Source: an uncultured Ferrovum sp. (GTDB lineage Bacteria > Pseudomonadota > Gammaproteobacteria > Burkholderiales > Ferrovaceae). Taken from it: a stretch of 49,919 bases of DNA. This document shows positions 46,498-49,919 of this stretch, piece after piece (within the stretch, counting starts at the first letter, position 1; every line of letters starts with the position of its first letter). A program made the translations under genes and the position numbers. Location: contig CAIVUX010000050.1 in the NCBI GenBank assembly GCA_903909215.1, forward strand, positions 1 to 49,919, read 5' to 3'. The notes below the pieces were generated by a model. The model had not been told where the DNA came from, ran no database searches, and was given only the letters and a program-made list of their open reading frames with translations.

Positions 46498-47694
46498 TTA
46501 GGTAATTGGCGATGGGGCGAAACGTTTCCATAGGGTATTTGTTGCCAATACCAGACACCAGATGCCTAAGCTACCGCAGGCCAACAGCCAGGCCAATGCG
46601 CTTTTTTGCCCGCCGGCTAAATCCAACAAAACACCCACCATCACAGGGGCTATAAAGCCTGCGCCAAAGCCGCCCAAGGAATACACCGCCATAGCAGAAC
46701 CACGGTTTTGCGCATTGGTGCTGGCCACCAACCCTGCGGTGAGTGCGGCGGAATCGGCCATGATGGCGGCAAAATAAACCGGCAATACCGCAATCAATAA
46801 CCAAGGAGTGGAGGCCAAAAAGCCTGTCAACCAAGCCAATGCTCCTGAGGCCAGCATGACACGCAGGATGTGACGGTGGCGATCACCACGAATGGCCGCT
46901 TCGTTGCCCAAAATACTGGCAGGGATGCCGAACAAATTAACCAAGGCGGCAATGGCTGTGGCGCTGAGTGGCAACTCAGATTGCGTGCCGGCGTAGGTGA
47001 GCAGCGCCACGATCCAAGCTCTGAAGCCAAACAATTCCCAGCAATGTGCACAATAGCCCAATACATGGCGACGAATCTCGGCATTTTTAAGTGCGATCCA
47101 TTGGGTTTTGAACATAGACAGACGCGGATGGGGAATGGGATGTTGGGCGGGCAGCAATCGCCACACCAACAAACCGGCCAGTAGGGGCAGTATGCCCGCC
47201 AAACAGAACGCTGCAGGCCAGCCATAGGCTGTACCCACCCAACCCGAGAACGCGTAGGACAGGCTGGCGCCAATTCCAAAGGTGGAGGTGTAGAAAGCAA
47301 TGAAGCGAGGCTGCAGAGATGTTTCCACGCGGTCGGTAAGGGCGCGCAAGCCGGGCATGTAGGTGCCCGCTAGACCGGCCCCCGTAATGGCCTGAAATAG
47401 GCAGGCCGAAAACAAATCATGCGCCAAAAAATAAAATCCCAGACTGCCTATGCCGGCCAGTGCTGTTCCCAGTAAAAACACGCGGCGTGCGTCCACGTGA
47501 TCGGTGAGGCTTGATAGCCAAGAAATACTGACCACATAGCCGGCAAAGTAACTGCCACCCAATACTCCTGCTTGCCACGCAGAGAGATGCCATGTGTTTT
47601 GCAAAACCGGCAATAACGCTGGGACCGCAGAAAAACCGGCCATGCTGAGCGCTTCGGCCAAACACATGAGTAAAATAAGTCGAAAAGCAGTCAT
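46498..47694 (-). CDS. MFS transporter
   Basis: This is a major facilitator superfamily permease of 398 residues with about twelve membrane helices. The conserved loop between helices 2 and 3 is represented by SSLTDHVDARRVFLLGT near residue 62. A second-half symmetrical region follows (NLFGIPASILGNEAAIRGDRHRH). The substrate cannot be read from sequence. It is divergent from aceK across 51 bp and is followed by the response regulator on the same strand, so the regulator may control or be co-expressed with it. Confidence 0.9.
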   Translation of the reverse strand: MTAFRLILLMCLAEALSMAGFSAVPALLPVLQNTWHLSAWQAGVLGGSYFAGYVVSISWLSSLTDHVDARRVFLLGTALAGIGSLGFYFLAHDLFSACLFQAITGAGLAGTYMPGLRALTDRVETSLQPRFIAFYTSTFGIGASLSYAFSGWVGTAYGWPAAFCLAGILPLLAGLLVWRLLPAQHPIPHPRLSMFKTQWIALKNAEIRRHVLGYCAHCWELFGFRAWIVALLTYAGTQSELPLSATAIAALVNLFGIPASILGNEAAIRGDRHRHILRVMLASGALAWLTGFLASTPWLLIAVLPVYFAAIMADSAALTAGLVASTNAQNRGSAMAVYSLGGFGAGFIAPVMVGVLLDLAGGQKSALAWLLACGSLGIWCLVLATNTLWKRFAPSPIT

Positions 47695-47745
47695 GTTGTG
47701 CGGGTATGGGTTATAGACAGTGATAATATAAAAGGATAAACCTGC

Positions 47746-49656
47746 ATGGATGATAGCTCAAAAATGTCCCAATCCATTGAACAGCACTCTCCTCACAGAC
47801 ACCGACCCCTCTCGGTGGCAACCTTGGTGGCGCACGCTCTGTTGGAAGGGTTCGATAAACATTACCGATTATTTCGCGATGCCGCTCGGCAAGCGTCAGA
47901 ATTTTTTGCCCAAGCCGATTGGGTGGCGCTACAAAACATTACCACTGAACGGATTCAGTTTTATGATCTGCGCGTCACTGAAGCGGGGCAGCGATTAATC
48001 CGAGAATTTAATGCCGATTCACTAGATGATGCGCTGTGGCAGCAAGTGAAGATGGAGTACATTGTGCTGCTAACAGACCATCGGCAACCTGAGTTGGCAG
48101 AGAGTTTTTTTAACTCGGTGTTTTGCCAGATCATGCACCGTTCGTACTACAACAATGATTTTATTTTTGTGCGCCCTGGGGTTTCTACCGAGCATATTGA
48201 TTCTAACCCACCCTCATACCTTTGTTATTATCCTTTGCGCGACGGCTTGCGCGGCGTGTGTTCACGCATTATTGAAGACATGGGCTTTAAGCAGCCCTTT
48301 GGCCATTTGAAACGCGATATGCAACGTACCATCAAAGCCTGGCGAATGCATTTACCTTATCCGCTGGTGCTAGAAGCCAACCATCAAGTGCAAGTGCTAA
48401 GCGGACTGTTTTATCGCAATACCTCGGCCTACATTGTGGGTAAGATCATTAATGGCGGGCAAGTGTACCCCTTTGTGGTGGCGGTCATGCACGATCAAAA
48501 CCAACAACTGCAAGTGGACACTGTTTTGCTGACCACGGAACAGTTGGCGGTATTGGTGAACTCCAGTCGCGCTTATTTTTTAGTGGATATGGAAGTGCCA
48601 TCGGCTTATGTGGAGTTTTTGCACAGCATGTTGCCCAATAAACCCAAGGCCGAGCTGTACAGCATATTGGGCCTGCATAAACAAGGAAAAACGCTGTTCT
48701 ATCGCGATTTCTTGCACCACTTAAAGCATTCTAGTGATGACTTTATTATTGCCCCGGGCATTCGTGGGTTGGTGATGGCGGTGTTTACGCTGCCTTCCTA
48801 CCCGTACGTGTTTAAGGTGATTAAAGACATCATCTCGCCGCCCAAACAAATTAATCGCGAACAAGTCAAAGAGAAATACTTGTTGGTAAAATATCATGAT
48901 CGGGTAGGGCGCATGGCCGACACCATGGAATATTCTAATGTGGCGTTTCCTAAGCAGCGCTTTACCGCTGAATTGTTGGATGAACTGCGCACCTTAGCGC
49001 CATCCCTTATTGAAGAGAGTGACGACACCATTATTTTGCAGCATGTTTATATTGAACGGCGCATGGTGCCTTTGAACATTTACATGGATAAAGCCAACGA
49101 CGAACAACTGGCCCATGCGGCAGTAGAGTTTGGTAACGCCTTAAAAGAATTGGCGGCGGTAAATATTTTTGCCGGTGATTTGTTGTTTAAGAATTTTGGG
49201 GTGACGCGCTATGGCCGCGTGGTGTTCTACGATTACGATGAAATCGATTACATCACCCATTGCAACTTCCGAAGAATTCCAGAGCCGCGCAACGAAGAAA
49301 ATGAAATGGCAGCAGACCCTTGGTATTCCGTGGCGCCCAACGACGTGTTTCCGGAGGAGTTTGAACATTTCTTACTGACTGATCCGCGCGTGCGGCAGGC
49401 CTTTATGGCGGTGCACCGCAACCTGTTCGATTACCTGTGGTGGATTGGGGTGCAGCAGCAGATTAAAGCGGGAAAAGTGGCGGATATCATCCCTTACCCA
49501 GTAGCGCAACGCTTCTCCAGACTTTTTGCCGATGGGGTGCGTCATCCCCACATTACGCGCCGCAAAGCCACGCCTGGCGCCATGGCCAGCCATTCTCAGG
49601 CCTTAACTACCGGCCGCAAGCGGCCTTTGGGGCGGTTTTCGTTTGACAGCGATTAA
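47746..49656 (+). CDS. aceK: Isocitrate dehydrogenase kinase/phosphatase
   Basis: AceK switches isocitrate dehydrogenase off and on by phosphorylation, sending carbon to the glyoxylate bypass. The product has 636 residues, longer than E. coli AceK (578), with extra residues at both ends. Characteristic stretches include FFNSVFCQIMHRSYYNNDFIFVRP, VMAVFTLPSYPYVFKVIKD (ATP site lysine) and FGVTRYGRVVFYDYDEIDYI (Mg-binding DYDE). The ATG at 47746 has AAGGA upstream. aceA and aceB are not nearby. The end of the gene contains the -35 box of the tRNA promoter that follows. Confidence 0.96.
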   Translation: MDDSSKMSQSIEQHSPHRHRPLSVATLVAHALLEGFDKHYRLFRDAARQASEFFAQADWVALQNITTERIQFYDLRVTEAGQRLIREFNADSLDDALWQQVKMEYIVLLTDHRQPELAESFFNSVFCQIMHRSYYNNDFIFVRPGVSTEHIDSNPPSYLCYYPLRDGLRGVCSRIIEDMGFKQPFGHLKRDMQRTIKAWRMHLPYPLVLEANHQVQVLSGLFYRNTSAYIVGKIINGGQVYPFVVAVMHDQNQQLQVDTVLLTTEQLAVLVNSSRAYFLVDMEVPSAYVEFLHSMLPNKPKAELYSILGLHKQGKTLFYRDFLHHLKHSSDDFIIAPGIRGLVMAVFTLPSYPYVFKVIKDIISPPKQINREQVKEKYLLVKYHDRVGRMADTMEYSNVAFPKQRFTAELLDELRTLAPSLIEESDDTIILQHVYIERRMVPLNIYMDKANDEQLAHAAVEFGNALKELAAVNIFAGDLLFKNFGVTRYGRVVFYDYDEIDYITHCNFRRIPEPRNEENEMAADPWYSVAPNDVFPEEFEHFLLTDPRVRQAFMAVHRNLFDYLWWIGVQQQIKAGKVADIIPYPVAQRFSRLFADGVRHPHITRRKATPGAMASHSQALTTGRKRPLGRFSFDSD

Positions 49657-49672
49657 CAGCGCCTGCTATAGT
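49643..49672 (+). promoter_or_regulatory. Sigma-70 promoter for tRNA-fMet and rRNA leader
   Basis: A perfect TTGACA (49643-49648) and TATAGT (49667-49672) are 18 bases apart, with the start expected near 49680. The -35 box lies inside aceK and the aceK stop codon lies in the spacer. The tRNA begins 20 bases after the -10 box. Confidence 0.75.
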
Positions 49673-49692
49673 AGCTGACTCGACTCAACGGA

Positions 49693-49768
<76 letters not shown>

Positions 49769-49770
49769 CA

Positions 49771-49919
49771 AATGTCCCTGCTCTTTAAAAAACAGATAAC
49801 CGATAGGTGTGGGTGCTGCGAAGTGCTAAGTAATATCGCAGTACTCACAAGAAGTAGAAATTTTCCGTCATAGGAACACTTTGAGTGAGGTCTCGAAAGA
49901 GACATTAAAAAGCAAGCAG
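49771..49919 (+). promoter_or_regulatory. rRNA-operon-type leader with boxA
   Basis: A boxA-like TGCTCTTTAAAAA (49779-49791) is followed by a 13-bp stem with two G-U pairs (49809-49821 with 49836-49848). A small hairpin GTCTC-GAAA-GAGAC (49890-49903) comes after it. This pattern fits the leader before a 16S rRNA gene, where boxA recruits the Nus antitermination complex and the stem is cut by RNases. The rRNA gene itself would begin beyond the window end. The tRNA-fMet gene is probably in the same transcript. Confidence 0.7.

Overview
The window looks like a chromosomal segment of a proteobacterium, most likely a betaproteobacterium. The support is the conserved run pepA-holC-valS divergent from lptF, a homodimeric-type aceE, aceK, cyoABCDE, and a small exported protein family (45249-45707) that I associate with betaproteobacteria. 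No rRNA or complete marker gene fixes the genus.

Layout. 1-3006: the 3' part of an AddA/RecB-like helicase and a PuuD-like membrane protein. 3209-5967: an orphan virB8-virB9-virB10 set, the core-complex part of a type IV secretion system with no ATPase, pilin or coupling gene nearby. 5988-16743: mostly housekeeping genes, namely aceE, moaC, a BepA-type protease, valS, holC, pepA, lptF and tRNA-Ser(GGA). 16784-17831: a scar made of a terminator, the C-terminal remnant of a large serine recombinase and the C-terminal remnant of an acyl-CoA dehydrogenase (FadE). 17882-21497: intact beta-oxidation genes (a FadN-type bifunctional enzyme and a thiolase). 21651-22368: a frameshifted ompW.

22394-32309 is an apparent eleven-gene minus-strand unit. 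It runs from the cytochrome bo3 quinol oxidase genes cyoABCDE straight into a lipid-modification set: FAD amine oxidase, DUF1365, cyclopropane fatty acid synthase, DUF3833 lipoprotein, SDR and an NTF2-like protein. Most neighbours overlap or nearly touch. 32559-37569 carries hflX, yjdM, an exported peroxiredoxin, an exported msrB-msrA pair, an OsmC protein and a spermidine-synthase-like methyltransferase-fold protein. 37566-45707 carries srkA, yaeQ, an ABC-F ATPase, arfB, a DEDDh exonuclease, a 43-residue lysine-rich protein, cysK, a surface-adhesin-E-like protein, a SOUL protein, a FlK-like thioesterase and an exported protein with a 15-bp tandem repeat. 45704-49919 carries a response regulator with a degenerate receiver, an MFS transporter, aceK, initiator tRNA-Met and an rRNA-operon-type leader that runs off the window.

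The most unusual pattern is a dispersed 13-bp palindrome, GGGGTCWGACCCC. It occurs nine times exactly and once as a variant. It lies between genes (one 23-bp perfect inverted repeat pair at moaC/aceE, one direct pair after arfB) and also in frame inside genes (the helicase, virB10, srkA, cysK). The other main points are the recombinase/fadE scar next to tRNA-Ser, the orphan T4SS core genes, and the fusion of the cyo operon with the cyclopropane-lipid cluster. I found no CRISPR array, intact insertion sequence or recognisable anti-phage system.
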